64,000 bases of DNA from Enemella dayhoffiae (GCF_002250625.1 NZ_NMVQ01000001.1:434001-498000), one strand, 5' to 3'. Positions 34,407 to 43,013 are shown, numbered from the stretch's first letter. The notes: generated from the letters alone by a model not told the origin. Made by a program: numbers and translations.

Positions 34407-35328
34407 GTCGCGATCCTGCCACACGGCCCCGGGGGCGCAGGCGTACGCCGGGGATCGCCGGGGCGGGGATCCGGCCGGTCTCGCCCCGGTAGCCCCGCAC
34501 GGCGCCGAACCGGTCGCCGTGCGCCTGCCACTCCTCGCGGAATCCGGCCACCTCGTCGTGGTCGCTGCCGATGAAGTTCCACCACATCACGATTTCCTCG
34601 GTGAACGGTTCGCCGCCGAGCAGGATCACCCGGGCCGGTCCGTCGCTGCCCAGCTCCAGCCGGGACGGTCCACGCTCGAGCACGCCGAGGTCACCGGCGG
34701 CCAGCTCGCGGCCGTTGAGGCGTACGCCGCCGCGGTCGACCAGCACCGCGTGCTCGTGCCCGGCGGGGACCGGGAGCCGGGTGTCGGTGCCGGGGGCGAG
34801 GGTCAGCTCGGCGCCGAGCAGGGAGGTGAACGTGCGCACCGGCGAGCGCTCCTGGGCCAGGTCGCCGAGGAACACCCGCCCGGTGATCCCGTCGGCCAGC
34901 TCGACCTGCTCGGCCGCGTGGTGCTGGAAGTCGCGGCCGGTGTCCCTGGCCGTGGCGGGCAGCACCACCCACAGCTGCACCCCGTGCAGCTCGTCGGTGG
35001 CCGGCGTGCTCACCTCGGAGTGGCAGATCCCGGAGCCGGCGGTCATCAGATTCAGCTCGCCGGGGCGGACCATCGCGTGCACGCCGGCGGAGTCGCGGTG
35101 CTCGATCTCCCCGGAGAACAACCAGCTCACCGTCTGCAGACCGGTGTGCGGGTGCGGGGCGACGTCCATCCCGCCGGTGGCCGCGACCCGATCTGGGCCG
35201 TAGTGGTCGACGAAGCACCAGGCCCCGACGAACGAGCGCTCCCGGTGCGGCAGGGTCCGGCGTACCGTCATCGCGCGCGGACCGCCCAACGGGACCTCGC
35301 GCGGGCTCAGCAGCTCCAGCTCGGTCAT
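34393..35328 (-). CDS. Pirin family protein
   Basis: 311 residues. Double cupin. The iron-binding N-terminal cupin has DVAPHPHTGLQTVSWLFSGEIEHRDS and GSGICHSE, supplying the His residues and Glu; the second cupin has EEIVMWWNFIGSD. Some pirins are quercetinases or transcription cofactors; role here unknown. Start ATG 35328, immediately left of a triple repeat. Confidence 0.9.
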   Translation of the reverse strand: MTELELLSPREVPLGGPRAMTVRRTLPHRERSFVGAWCFVDHYGPDRVAATGGMDVAPHPHTGLQTVSWLFSGEIEHRDSAGVHAMVRPGELNLMTAGSGICHSEVSTPATDELHGVQLWVVLPATARDTGRDFQHHAAEQVELADGITGRVFLGDLAQERSPVRTFTSLLGAELTLAPGTDTRLPVPAGHEHAVLVDRGGVRLNGRELAAGDLGVLERGPSRLELGSDGPARVILLGGEPFTEEIVMWWNFIGSDHDEVAGFREEWQAHGDRFGAVRGYRGETGRIPAPAIPGVRLRPRGRVAGSRRERH

Positions 35329-35340
35329 GGTCCGACCCTA

Positions 35341-35400
35341 TTCGACAGGCTCAGGGACCTTTCGACAGGCTCAGGGACCCTTCGACAGGCTCAGGGACCC
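35341..35400 (+). repeat. Three exact tandem 20-base copies of the dispersed repeat
   Basis: TTCGACAGGCTCAGGGACCT, with its last base T or C, occurs three times head to tail with a 20-base period between the divergent pirin and fahA genes. This is the cleanest copy of the family and defines its unit. Confidence 0.92.
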
Positions 35401-35451
35401 GACCTCGGGCTCGTTAGGATCGGCGTACAGCGACCACCACGAAGGAGTGCC

Positions 35452-36627
35452 ATGCCTGCCGACGATTCGTCCCTCTTCGGACCCGACAACCTGCCCTACG
35501 GTGTGTTCTCGGTGGAGGGGCAGGATCCGCGGGTCGGCGTACGCCTGGGTGAGGAGGTGATCGACCTGGCCCGGTTGTTCGAGGATCCGCGGTTCGACCA
35601 GCCCTCGCTGAACGCGTTCATGGCCAGCGGTTATGAGGCGTGGGTGGAGGTGCGCCGGCAGCTGCAGCAACGGATCGCCGACGACGCGTTGCCCGTGGAG
35701 GCACGGTTTCCGCTGTCCGAGGTGCGGTTGCACATGCCGATGGAGGTGGCCGACTACGTCGACTTCTATGCCTCGGAGCACCATGCCAGCAACCTCGGTC
35801 GGCTGTTTCGGCCCGACGCCGAGCCGCTGCTGCCCAACTGGAAGCACCTGCCGGTCGGGTATCACGGCCGCTCCGGCACGGTGATCGTCTCCGGCACCGA
35901 CGTGCGCCGCCCGTGCGGCCAGCGCAAGGCGCCGGACGCCTCCGAGCCGACGTTCGGGCCGAGCGTACGCCTGGACATTGAGGCCGAGCTGGGGTTCGTG
36001 GTGGGCACCGGCTCCCGGCTCGGTGAGCAGGTCTCCACCGCCGACTTCGAACGCCACGTGTTCGGCTGCGTGCTGGTCAACGACTGGTCGGCCCGCGACA
36101 TCCAGGCGTGGGAATACGTGCCGCTGGGACCCAACCTGGGCAAGAGTTTCGCCACCTCGATCTCGGCCTGGGTGGTGCCGCTGCTGGCGTTGACCGCGGC
36201 GCGCTGCGAGCTGCCCGGGCAGGATCCGACCCCGCTGCCCTATCTGCGCGAGGAGCAGTCGTGGGGGCTGGACATCGCCCTCGAGGTGGCGTGGAACGGG
36301 CAGGTCGTCAGCCGTCCGCCCTATCGCACGATGTACTGGTCGCCCGCGCAGATGTTGGCCCACATGACGGTGAACGGGGCATCCGCGCGGACCGGCGATC
36401 TGTACGCCTCCGGCACGATCTCCGGGCCCGAGAAGGAGCAGCGGGGTGCGTTCATCGAGCTGACCTGGGGTGGCGAGGAGCCGGTCACGGTCAACGGTGA
36501 GGAGCGGACCTTCCTGGTTGATGGTGACGAGATCGCGATCACGGCAAGCGCACCGGGTGCGAACGGGTCGCGGATCGGCTTCGGTGAGGTCCGCGGGACG
36601 ATCCAGCCGGCACCGTGCGAGTCATGA
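35452..36627 (+). CDS. fahA: Fumarylacetoacetase
   Basis: 391 residues. Hydrolyses fumarylacetoacetate to fumarate and acetoacetate, final step after HmgA. Seen: DYVDFYASEHHASNLGRLFRP, the catalytic and metal region YHGRSGTVIVSGT, DIEAELGFVVG, VLVNDWSARDIQAWEYVPLGP and SWVV region. Start ATG 35452 has GAAGGAG upstream. Overlaps the flavin reductase gene by ATGA. Confidence 0.94.
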   Translation: MPADDSSLFGPDNLPYGVFSVEGQDPRVGVRLGEEVIDLARLFEDPRFDQPSLNAFMASGYEAWVEVRRQLQQRIADDALPVEARFPLSEVRLHMPMEVADYVDFYASEHHASNLGRLFRPDAEPLLPNWKHLPVGYHGRSGTVIVSGTDVRRPCGQRKAPDASEPTFGPSVRLDIEAELGFVVGTGSRLGEQVSTADFERHVFGCVLVNDWSARDIQAWEYVPLGPNLGKSFATSISAWVVPLLALTAARCELPGQDPTPLPYLREEQSWGLDIALEVAWNGQVVSRPPYRTMYWSPAQMLAHMTVNGASARTGDLYASGTISGPEKEQRGAFIELTWGGEEPVTVNGEERTFLVDGDEIAITASAPGANGSRIGFGEVRGTIQPAPCES

Positions 36628-37247
36628 GCCGCCGCGAGATCGTCCTCGCCGAGGAGGATCCGCGGACCGGTTATCCGCTGCTCACCGCGACCGTGGTGCC
36701 GCGCCCAATCGCTTGGGTGTCGACGGTCGCGGCCGATGGGGTGGTCAACCTGGCGCCGCATTCGTTCTTCTCGGTCTCCTCGGCGCGGCCGCCGATCGTC
36801 CAGTTCACCTCGGTGGGGGCGAAGGACTCGCTGCGCAACGTGCGCGAGACCGGTGAGTTCGTGGTCAACCTGGTCAGCGAGGAGCTGGCCGTTGCGGCCA
36901 ATGCCACATCTACGGATTTTCCTGCCGAGCTTGACGAATTCGAGCAGGTCGGGTTGGTCAAGGAGTCGTCGAGGTTGGTCCGGCCGCCGCGGGTGGCGGC
37001 CTCACCGGTGGCGATCGAGTGTCGGCTGCACCAGGTGATCGAGGTGGGCGACTGCTTCGTGGTGATGGGTGAGGTGCTCTGTTTCGCCATCGACGAAGAG
37101 GTTCTCGACCCGGATGCCAAACGGCCGCATCCAGCGTACGAGAGGCTGCGACCGGTCTCCCGGCTGGGACGCGACGAGTGGGGACGACCCGCGGACACCT
37201 TCGAGCTGAAGAGAATTCCATTCTCCGACGACGATTCCGGGCGCTGA
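36624..37247 (+). CDS. Flavin reductase family (FMN-binding split barrel) protein
   Basis: 207 residues from ATG 36624 (ATGA overlap with fahA). The split-barrel start is clear: RTGYPLLTATVVPRPIAWVSTV..GVVNLAPHSFFSVSSARPPIVQF and DSLRNVRETGEFVVNLV. Binds FMN; may reduce flavin for a monooxygenase or act as an oxidoreductase. Coupling to fahA suggests co-expression with aromatic breakdown, not a defined step. Confidence 0.87.
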   Translation: MSRREIVLAEEDPRTGYPLLTATVVPRPIAWVSTVAADGVVNLAPHSFFSVSSARPPIVQFTSVGAKDSLRNVRETGEFVVNLVSEELAVAANATSTDFPAELDEFEQVGLVKESSRLVRPPRVAASPVAIECRLHQVIEVGDCFVVMGEVLCFAIDEEVLDPDAKRPHPAYERLRPVSRLGRDEWGRPADTFELKRIPFSDDDSGR

Positions 37248-37249
37248 CC

Positions 37250-37366
37250 GCTCAGGTGACTGGCCCGCAACTCGTGCTGGTAGGAGGCGATCTTCTCCTC
37301 GTCGCCGTACCAGCCGTCGAACTGCGGTTCGATGCTCTCGGTGTTGGGGTCGAGCATCGCGCCCAC
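37250..37366 (-). pseudogene. Possible 5' gene fragment between two converging genes
   Basis: From ATG 37366 (or 37357) the minus strand reads LDPNTESIEPQFDGWYGDE followed by EKIASYQHELRASHL with strong G/C third-position bias, better than the opposite frame. It then runs into the antisense of the flavin reductase gene. It looks like the first 40 codons of a lost gene, or a very short protein; I cannot name the family. Confidence 0.35.
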
Positions 37367-37429
37367 CCGACCGACTCGACCGATCCGGTCGAGCGGTTGA
37401 TGGCGTTCGTGGGGCGTACGCCCTGAGGC

Positions 37430-38347
37430 TCAGTCCTGGTTGGCGGCCCGGACCGCGAGAGTCTCATAGCCGAGCTCGTGCAGCGGAACGGGTACGCCGG
37501 TGACGGCGGCCAGCCGGACCAGGGCACCGAGGATCGACTCGAGCTCACTGGGTACGCCGGCCAGCAGATCCCGCTGCAGCGAGGTGGTGGACCCCTCGGG
37601 GAGGACCTCGGCGAACGCCATCGAGCGGGGTACGGCGTCGGCGGGCAGGCTGACGCCGGCCGCGCTTCCGACGGCGGCAACTTCGGCGATCGCGCGGGAG
37701 AGCAGTTCGCGCAGGCCGGGCCGGGTGCGGATCACCCCGATCGGCTGTGCGGACAGGGATCCGAGCAGGCCGAAGGCGGCGAAGAACAGGTATTTCTGCC
37801 ACAGCTCGGACCAGATGTCGGTGGGTTCGACCACGGTCACCCCGGCGTCGTGGAACGCCTCGCGCAGGGCGATGACGCGATCGGTCACCCGGTTGGTCCA
37901 CTCGCCGAACGCGATCGACCCGGGACCGCCACGGTGGTCGACCACCCCGCGGGCGGACAGCTGGGCGAAGATGCGCACGATCCCGGGGAGCACGGCTCCC
38001 TCGCCGACCACCTCGGCCACCCGCCTGGGTGCGTCGATCCCGTTCTGGGTGGTGATCACGGCGGTCAGCGGGCCGACGAGGCTGGGCAGCTGCGGCAGCA
38101 CCGCGTCGAGGTGGTGGGCCTTCACGCACAGCAGCACCGCGTCGACCGGGCCGATCTGGTCGGCCTGGTCGGTGCAGCTGACCTCGGGGAGGTGCAGTTC
38201 GGTGTCCCCGTGCACGCGCAGCCCGTCTCGCCGCAGCACCTCGAGCGTCTCCGAGCGGACGAGATAACCGACCTCATGCCCGGCCCGCTGCAGCAGCGCA
38301 CCGAAATAGCCGCCCAGCGCACCCGCACCCACCACCGCGAATCTCAT
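37430..38347 (-). CDS. panE: 2-dehydropantoate 2-reductase family protein
   Basis: 305 residues from ATG 38347. NADPH site GAGALGGYFGALL at 8-20, VLLCVKAHHLD, TTQNGIDAP, catalytic Lys in ELWQKYLFFAAFG, and the C-terminal SLQRDLLAGVPSELESILGALVRLA. Ketopantoate reductase in pantothenate synthesis is the named activity, but paralogues act on other 2-oxoacids, so the substrate is not certain. Confidence 0.8.
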   Translation of the reverse strand: MRFAVVGAGALGGYFGALLQRAGHEVGYLVRSETLEVLRRDGLRVHGDTELHLPEVSCTDQADQIGPVDAVLLCVKAHHLDAVLPQLPSLVGPLTAVITTQNGIDAPRRVAEVVGEGAVLPGIVRIFAQLSARGVVDHRGGPGSIAFGEWTNRVTDRVIALREAFHDAGVTVVEPTDIWSELWQKYLFFAAFGLLGSLSAQPIGVIRTRPGLRELLSRAIAEVAAVGSAAGVSLPADAVPRSMAFAEVLPEGSTTSLQRDLLAGVPSELESILGALVRLAAVTGVPVPLHELGYETLAVRAANQD

Positions 38348-38382
38348 GGCCACCATGCTAGAAGTCGTGTCAGGATCGTGGG

Positions 38383-38952
38383 GTGGAGCTCACCGACCTG
38401 ACCTGGCCCCGGCAGACGGCCCGCCTCACCCTGCGGGCGATGGCGGAGGCGGACCTGCCCACCGTGTACGCCTATCGCAGCCGACCGGCGGTGTACGAGT
38501 GGATCACCACCGCACACACCTCACTCGACGACTTTTGCACCCGGGTCCAGCGCCAGTTGTCGGAAACCGACCGGTTGCTGCTGCTGGTGGCCGAGCTGGA
38601 CGGCGACGTGATCGGGGACGGGATGGTCAAACTCACCAACGGATGGGCGCAGGACGACCTGCCCGCCGCCCAACGGTGCCAGGCCGAGATCGGTTACGTG
38701 ATCGACGACGGGTACGCCGGCCGCGGGCTGGCCACCGAGCTCACCGGCGAGTTGCTGCGGATCGGCTTCGCCGACCTGGGGCTGCGCCGGATGGAGGCGG
38801 GGTGCTTCGCCGACAACCTGGCCAGCCGGCGGGTGCTGGAGAAGTGCGGGTTCCGGCTGGAGGGGTATTTCGTGCGGGAGTCGCTGCACCGCACCCGGGG
38901 TTGGTTGGACGGTTGCGCGTACGGGGTGCTGGCTCAGGACTGGGTGGGCTGA
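38383..38952 (+). CDS. GNAT-family N-acetyltransferase (RimJ/RimL-like)
   Basis: 189 residues from GTG 38383. The acetyl-CoA loop is GYAGRGLATE, followed by DLGLRRMEAGCFADNLASRRVLEKCGFRLEGYF, typical of the RimJ/RimL protein and antibiotic acetyltransferase group. Substrate unknown. Its 3' end overlaps the converging META-domain gene by 19 bases. Confidence 0.88.
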   Translation: MELTDLTWPRQTARLTLRAMAEADLPTVYAYRSRPAVYEWITTAHTSLDDFCTRVQRQLSETDRLLLLVAELDGDVIGDGMVKLTNGWAQDDLPAAQRCQAEIGYVIDDGYAGRGLATELTGELLRIGFADLGLRRMEAGCFADNLASRRVLEKCGFRLEGYFVRESLHRTRGWLDGCAYGVLAQDWVG

Positions 38953-39407
38953 GGCGTACCGGGGTTGCGCACCAGGACCAGTCGCCGGTCGCTGGCGCTG
39001 AGGGTCAGCCGGTCGCCGGAGACCGACCACTGGGGACCGGCGGCGAGCAGTTCGGCGACCAGCTGTTCCTGGTCCATCAGGTCCTGGGAGCAGGCCATCT
39101 TGGTGGAGATGAGCCGTTCCACGACCAGCCTGGTGCCCTCCACACGATAACCGCCGCCCATCGTGTTGCAGCCGGGCCGGGCCCCGAGGCGGGCCTCCTC
39201 GAACGTGATCGTGGGCGCCTTGCCGACCACCGGTGGTACCGGGGCCTGCTCGACCACGCGCCAAGGGCCGCGAAGGGCCGCTGCATCGTTGGCCGCCGGG
39301 GTGGACGGGCCCGGTGTGGAGGGTGAGGGCGCGGCGGGAGTCCCACCGGTCCCGCAGGCGGTGAGAATCAGGATCGCGGACAGGGCGAGCAGGAGTGGGT
39401 ACCTCAT
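38934..39407 (-). CDS. META-domain (HslJ-like) lipoprotein
   Basis: 157 residues. Lipobox LTAC near residue 18, Pro/Ser linker, then a META domain: LRGPWRVVEQ, TITFEEARLGARPGCNTMGGGYRVEG, and KMACSQDLMDQEQLVAELL with the paired Cys. Secreted lipoprotein of unknown role; E. coli HslJ is linked to novobiocin tolerance. Start ATG 39407. Confidence 0.83.
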   Translation of the reverse strand: MRYPLLLALSAILILTACGTGGTPAAPSPSTPGPSTPAANDAAALRGPWRVVEQAPVPPVVGKAPTITFEEARLGARPGCNTMGGGYRVEGTRLVVERLISTKMACSQDLMDQEQLVAELLAAGPQWSVSGDRLTLSASDRRLVLVRNPGTPQPTQS

Positions 39408-39449
39408 GTTGCCGACCACGATACGAGCCCGGTGGGAGGTTCCGTCGGG

Positions 39450-39534
39450 CGACAGGTTCGACAAGTGGCTTCGACAGGCTCAGCCAGGGGTTGGACGGAG
39501 GCTGCGACAGACTCAGCCAACGTTGCCACAGGTT
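39450..39534 (+). repeat. Cluster of perfect and diverged TTCGACAGGCTCAG copies
   Basis: A perfect core at 39470-39483 sits among diverged copies (GACAGGTTCGACA, GCGACAGACTCAGCC, CCACAGGTTCAG). The last copy abuts the stop codon of the MFS remnant. Confidence 0.7.
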
Positions 39535-40030
39535 CAGACGGCGGCCTCCTTGTCGTAGGGGCCGCCCGTGCTGTGGTGCAGGTCACGGCCGGCGGCCTCC
39601 CGGGCGGTGATCAGCGCGATCAGGGTGACGATCATGGTGATCGCCAGATGGGCGACCACTGCCGGCGTACCCCAGGTGGTGGACAGCCAGAGCGCGATCA
39701 GCGGGGCCGGGGCACCGGCGATGATCGAGGAACCCTGGAAGACCAGCGACGACCCGCCGTAGCGGTAGGCGGTCGGGAACAGCTCGGTAATCCCAAATCA
39801 ACCGGAGCACCACCAGCAGCACGGTGGCGAGGATCCCCGCCGATCCCAGTGTGGGCAGGAAACCGATGGCCGCGGTGGCGGCGCCCAACATCAGGAAGGT
39901 GACCACCAGCATCGGCTGACGGCCGAACCTGTCACCCAGGACCGAAGACGAGCCCGCCCAACGGCCGGGCGACGAAGCCGAGACCCATTGTGGCCAGCGC
40001 GGACAGGGTGGCCACCCACGAGCCGCCGCG
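39535..40030 (-). pseudogene. MFS transporter remnant (metabolite:H+ symporter type)
   Basis: Three pieces in order on the minus strand: WVATLSALATMGLGFVARPLGG, then after a one-base shift near 39940 GDRFGRQPMLVVTFLMLGAATAAIGFLPTLG, then, after a junction near 39790, TELFPTAYRYGGSSLVFQG through to DLHHSTGGPYDKEAAV and a stop at 39535. Intact MHS transporters are about 430 residues; the N-terminus and most of the middle are missing. Confidence 0.8.
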
Positions 40031-40347
40031 GGCGATCCTGCGCATCGGTTACCAGGTGGGGTCGCGACACCCGCTCACCCACCGTGCGTCCGGACTGGCC
40101 ATCCTCGCCGTGCGGCCGGAGCAGCCGGACGACCCGGAGTCGGTGCGGCGGGCCAGGGATCAGGGGTTTGCGATCACCCGGGATGAGCTGGAGCAGGGTG
40201 CGGTCGGGATCGCCCGCCGGCGTACGCCTCCCGCCTGGCAATGACATGGAGTGCTGCGTCGGTGTGGTTGCGCTGGACGGTCTGGATGCGGACTCGGCGG
40301 TGGGGCCGGTACGCGCGGCCTCGGCAGAGCTGCGCCGGTCGTTCTAG
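40031..40347 (+). pseudogene. IclR-family regulator remnant (C-terminal part, frameshifted)
   Basis: Effector-domain sequence ILRIGYQVGSRHPLTHRASGLAIL and RARDQGFAITRDELEQGAVGIA, then a shift near 40215-40245 to VGVVALDGLDADSAVG..AELRRSF ending at 40347. The HTH half is missing and homology begins exactly where the MFS remnant on the other strand stops, so one deletion removed the facing 5' ends of both. Confidence 0.75.
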
Positions 40348-40404
40348 GGCGGCGCCTGTTGGTGGAGTAGCGTCTCGCAGAACCGACCCGACGAAGGAGT
40401 AGCG

Positions 40405-40824
40405 ATGTCCCTGCCCCCGATGCACCTGGCGATCCCGGTCCACGACATCGATCTGGCGCGTGACTTCTATGGCGCGGTGCTCGGTCTCCCCCGGGGGCGG
40501 TCGGCCGAGCGCTGGACCGACTGGAATCTGCACGGGCACCAACTGGTCACCCATCAGGTGGAGGCCCCGATCGTGTCGGCGCCGACCAACCCGGTGGACG
40601 GCCACGACGTGCCGGTGCCGCACTTCGGACTGGTGCTGCCGATCGCCGATTTCCACGCCCTGGCGGAGAAGATCCGCGAGGCGGGGATCGAATTCGTGAT
40701 CGAGCCGTATGTGCGGTTCGAGGGCCAGCCCGGGGAGCAGTGGACGATGTTCCTCCGCGACCCGTCGGGCAACAACCTGGAGTTCAAGGCGTTCGCGGAT
40801 CTCGGGCAGTTGTTCGCGGTGTGA
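40405..40824 (+). CDS. VOC family (glyoxalase-fold) protein
   Basis: 139 residues with GAAGGAG before ATG 40405. Opens MHLAIPVHDIDLARDFYGAVLGLP, the first metal His and fold signature; PHFGLVLPIADFHALAEKI supplies the second His and FLRDPSGNNLEFKAF the final Glu. A metal-dependent enzyme of unknown substrate, dioxygenase- or isomerase-like. Confidence 0.87.
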   Translation: MSLPPMHLAIPVHDIDLARDFYGAVLGLPRGRSAERWTDWNLHGHQLVTHQVEAPIVSAPTNPVDGHDVPVPHFGLVLPIADFHALAEKIREAGIEFVIEPYVRFEGQPGEQWTMFLRDPSGNNLEFKAFADLGQLFAV

Positions 40825-40830
40825 GGCTGC

Positions 40831-40850
40831 TTCGACGGGCTCAGCCGACG
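40831..40850 (+). repeat. TTCGACGGGCTCAG repeat copy
   Basis: One slightly diverged copy followed by CCGACGT in the spacer between the VOC and HsmA-like genes; the same CCGACGT extension follows the copy at 1334. Confidence 0.7.
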
Positions 40851-40910
40851 TAGGAGGAATCAACCGTTTGGGTGATCCGCGGGGCCGTGTCGGCAGCGCA
40901 GGGTGGAGGC

Positions 40911-41294
40911 GTGCTGATTGCCGCCATCGTCCTGATCACCGCCGCCCTGATCTTCTACACCACCGGTGTCTGGGCCGAGCACCGCGCCGGTACCCTGCGG
41001 CGCTGGCACGTCGGGGCGTTTGCGGCCGGGCTCGCCTGCGATGCGGCCGGAACCGCGCTGATGAGTGGGCTGGCCGATCTGTCCACCGGCACGCCCGGAC
41101 TGCTCACTCGGATCATGATGATCACCGGTGGCGTGGCGCTGTTGCTGATGGTGGGGCACCTGGCCTGGGCCGTCGTCGTGCTGCTGCGTGACCGGGCCAG
41201 TGAGCGGGCACGCTTCCATCGGCTGTCGGTGGTGGTGTGGGGGATCTGGCTGATCCCCTACTTCACCGGGATGGCCGGTTCCATGATCAACTGA
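40911..41294 (+). CDS. HsmA-like small membrane protein (TIGR03987 type)
   Basis: 127 residues from GTG 40911, chosen because relatives start at LIAAIVLITAALIFYTTGVW; a GTG at 40872 would add 13 residues. Four hydrophobic helices with conserved VWAEHRAGTLRRWHVGAFAAGLACDAAGTALM and FHRLSVVVWGIWLIPYFTG. Family of unknown function. Converges on the GNAT gene with a 37-base overlap. Confidence 0.75.
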   Translation: MLIAAIVLITAALIFYTTGVWAEHRAGTLRRWHVGAFAAGLACDAAGTALMSGLADLSTGTPGLLTRIMMITGGVALLLMVGHLAWAVVVLLRDRASERARFHRLSVVVWGIWLIPYFTGMAGSMIN

Positions 41295-41935
41295 TGGGCA
41301 TCGGTCCACCTCGTCGGTGCGGCGGGTTCCACCCGGCTGGCCGGTTCCGGGGGGAGCGGGCGTACCCAGTCCCCCAGCCGGCCGAGCGCGGAGTTCAACA
41401 ACCCCGGACGCCAGCGGACGGTACGCGCCAGGTCGAGGCGCAGCCGCGGATGCACCGGGTGCGCAACCGTGATCTCGAAACCGGTCGCGGTGAGAAAGCC
41501 CACCGGCGGCAGGGCACAGGAGGGTCCGACCCGGGTCGCGCGCACTTCCAGCGCGGCCAGCCCCATCCGGACCGCGCGCGCGGCGGTGGCCTGGATGAGT
41601 TGCCGACCGATCCCGACGCCGGCGCACTCCGGCTGGACCCGGATCGACAGCATGGCGGCCGCATCCGCACCGTGCGGTCCACCGCCCTGCGGACCGCTGC
41701 GTGGCACGTGCAGGGGCGGGCAGAACAGCAGATACCCGGCCAGCTCGGCACCGACCTGGGCGCTGATCCCGCACAGACCCCATTCCTGCTGGGCGGCGCG
41801 GGCCCACTTCGCGGCGTTGCCGTCCGCCTCCAGCCCGGGGCGTACCCCTTCACCCAGGGCGCACCCCGAACAGGTCCGCGGCAGGCTGGGCAACTGCTCG
41901 ACCATGATCGGTCGAAATCGCGGGCGCTCGGTCAC
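41258..41935 (-). CDS. GNAT-family acetyltransferase near parB
   Basis: 225 residues from GTG 41935 (GTGA overlap with the upstream gene). N-terminal Cys motif PRTCSGCALGE, then SIRVQPECAGVGIGRQLIQATAARA as the acetyl-CoA loop and a TATGFEITV strand. Such Cys-rich-start acetyltransferases are often encoded near parAB in actinobacteria; substrate unknown. Confidence 0.78.
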   Translation of the reverse strand: MTERPRFRPIMVEQLPSLPRTCSGCALGEGVRPGLEADGNAAKWARAAQQEWGLCGISAQVGAELAGYLLFCPPLHVPRSGPQGGGPHGADAAAMLSIRVQPECAGVGIGRQLIQATAARAVRMGLAALEVRATRVGPSCALPPVGFLTATGFEITVAHPVHPRLRLDLARTVRWRPGLLNSALGRLGDWVRPLPPEPASRVEPAAPTRWTDAHQLIMEPAIPVK

Positions 41936-42114
41936 GGGGCGTCCCGTCGGGCCTGCGAACGCCGGGGCTGGGTGAGCCCGACGACGAAACCGAGCAGCAC
42001 CGCAGCGGCCAGCCCGACACCCAGCCAGACCAGCCGACTCGGCGTCGGCCGCAACAGGTCCTCGTTGCCGATCACCCGGGCGAACGGGCCGTGGTAGCCA
42101 GACTGCTCCTCCAT
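41932..42114 (-). CDS. Small single-pass membrane protein
   Basis: 60 residues from ATG 42114: MEEQSGYHGPFARVIG, a transmembrane helix (LVWLGVGLAAAVLLGFVVGL) and a basic tail. Stop overlaps the GNAT start by GTGA. Divergent from SURF1 with 26 bases between. Function unknown. Confidence 0.65.
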   Translation of the reverse strand: MEEQSGYHGPFARVIGNEDLLRPTPSRLVWLGVGLAAAVLLGFVVGLTQPRRSQARRDAP

Positions 42115-42122
42115 GCCCCCAT

Positions 42123-42128
42123 CGTAGA
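42123..42128 (+). promoter_or_regulatory. -10 element TAGAAT just before SURF1
   Basis: TAGAAT ends 12 bases before ATG 42141, so transcription would begin within a few bases of that ATG. This suggests a leaderless or near-leaderless mRNA, frequent in actinobacteria, and favours 42141 over the ATG at 42129, which overlaps the -10 element. Confidence 0.45.
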
Positions 42129-42140
42129 ATGGACCGCAGC

Positions 42141-43013
42141 ATGAAGCACCCAACCCACACCCCCGCAGCCTCCGCGCCCGCCAGGCGTCGGCGGCAGGCG
42201 CTGGTGTGGGTCGTCGGCCTGCTGGTCACCGCGGTGATGGTCGGGCTCGGGCTGTGGCAGATGCAGACGTTCCGGGACCAGGGTCAGGACGCGATGCGCG
42301 CCCGGATGACCCAGCCCGCGGTCCCCCTCGAGTCGGTGGTCCAGGTCGGACAGCTGCCCCGCGACGGTTACGGCCGCCCGGTGGTGGCCCGCGGCAGCTA
42401 TCTGCCCGAGCGGCAGGTGCTGGTTCCCGAGGCCGGCCACCCGGGCCGCTTCCGGGTGCTGACCGCGTTGCGGCTGGCCGACGGCACGGTGTTGCCGGTC
42501 GTCCGCGGAGTGGTCGAGGGCGATCAGCCGCCCCCCGCTCCCGGTGGCCGGGTCGAACAGATCGGGCTGCTGCTCCCCACCGAGGCCGAACCGGAGACCG
42601 AGCTGCCTCCCGGCCAGCTGGGCACGGTCCGACTGCCACGGCTGGCGCAGGCCTGGCCAGAACAGTTGATTCCCGGATTCGTCAGCCTCGGTGACGCGGA
42701 CGCCACGGCGCAGGGACTCACCCCTGCCGAGGTGGCGGTGCCGAGCTCCGCCGGGCAGGCGCGGAACAGCGGGTATGCCCTGCAGTGGTGGATCTTCGCG
42801 ATCGCCGCCATCGCGGCCACCGTCAAACTTTCCCGCGACGCGGCGCGGGGGACCGGGCTGATGGCTGTGGGTAATGTGGACAAGGCTGGGGACAACGCTG
42901 TTGGCGACACGCCGGACACTGGGGATGAGCGTCCCGCATCGACCCCGGCCGGCGACCCGTCGCCGTCCTCGAGCGCCGACGCGGATACGCGGTTGACAAG
43001 GGAAGACGCGTGA
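42141..43013 (+). CDS. SURF1 family cytochrome oxidase assembly protein
   Basis: 290 residues from ATG 42141. Two transmembrane helices (VWVVGLLVTAVMVGLGLWQ near the start and ALQWWIFAIAAIAATVKL near 215) enclose the SURF1 domain with GLWQMQTFRDQ, RGSYLPERQVLV, GFRVLTALRLADGTVLPVVRG-type strand, and NSGYALQWWIF. Helps insert haem a into cytochrome c oxidase. The last 65 residues are a Pro/Asp/Ser tail. Confidence 0.85.
   Translation: MKHPTHTPAASAPARRRRQALVWVVGLLVTAVMVGLGLWQMQTFRDQGQDAMRARMTQPAVPLESVVQVGQLPRDGYGRPVVARGSYLPERQVLVPEAGHPGRFRVLTALRLADGTVLPVVRGVVEGDQPPPAPGGRVEQIGLLLPTEAEPETELPPGQLGTVRLPRLAQAWPEQLIPGFVSLGDADATAQGLTPAEVAVPSSAGQARNSGYALQWWIFAIAAIAATVKLSRDAARGTGLMAVGNVDKAGDNAVGDTPDTGDERPASTPAGDPSPSSSADADTRLTREDA

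Noticed and set aside
37178-37426. 82-codon plus-strand ORF after the flavin reductase
   Set aside because: Poor third-position bias, starts inside the previous gene in another frame, and the opposite strand looks more coding.
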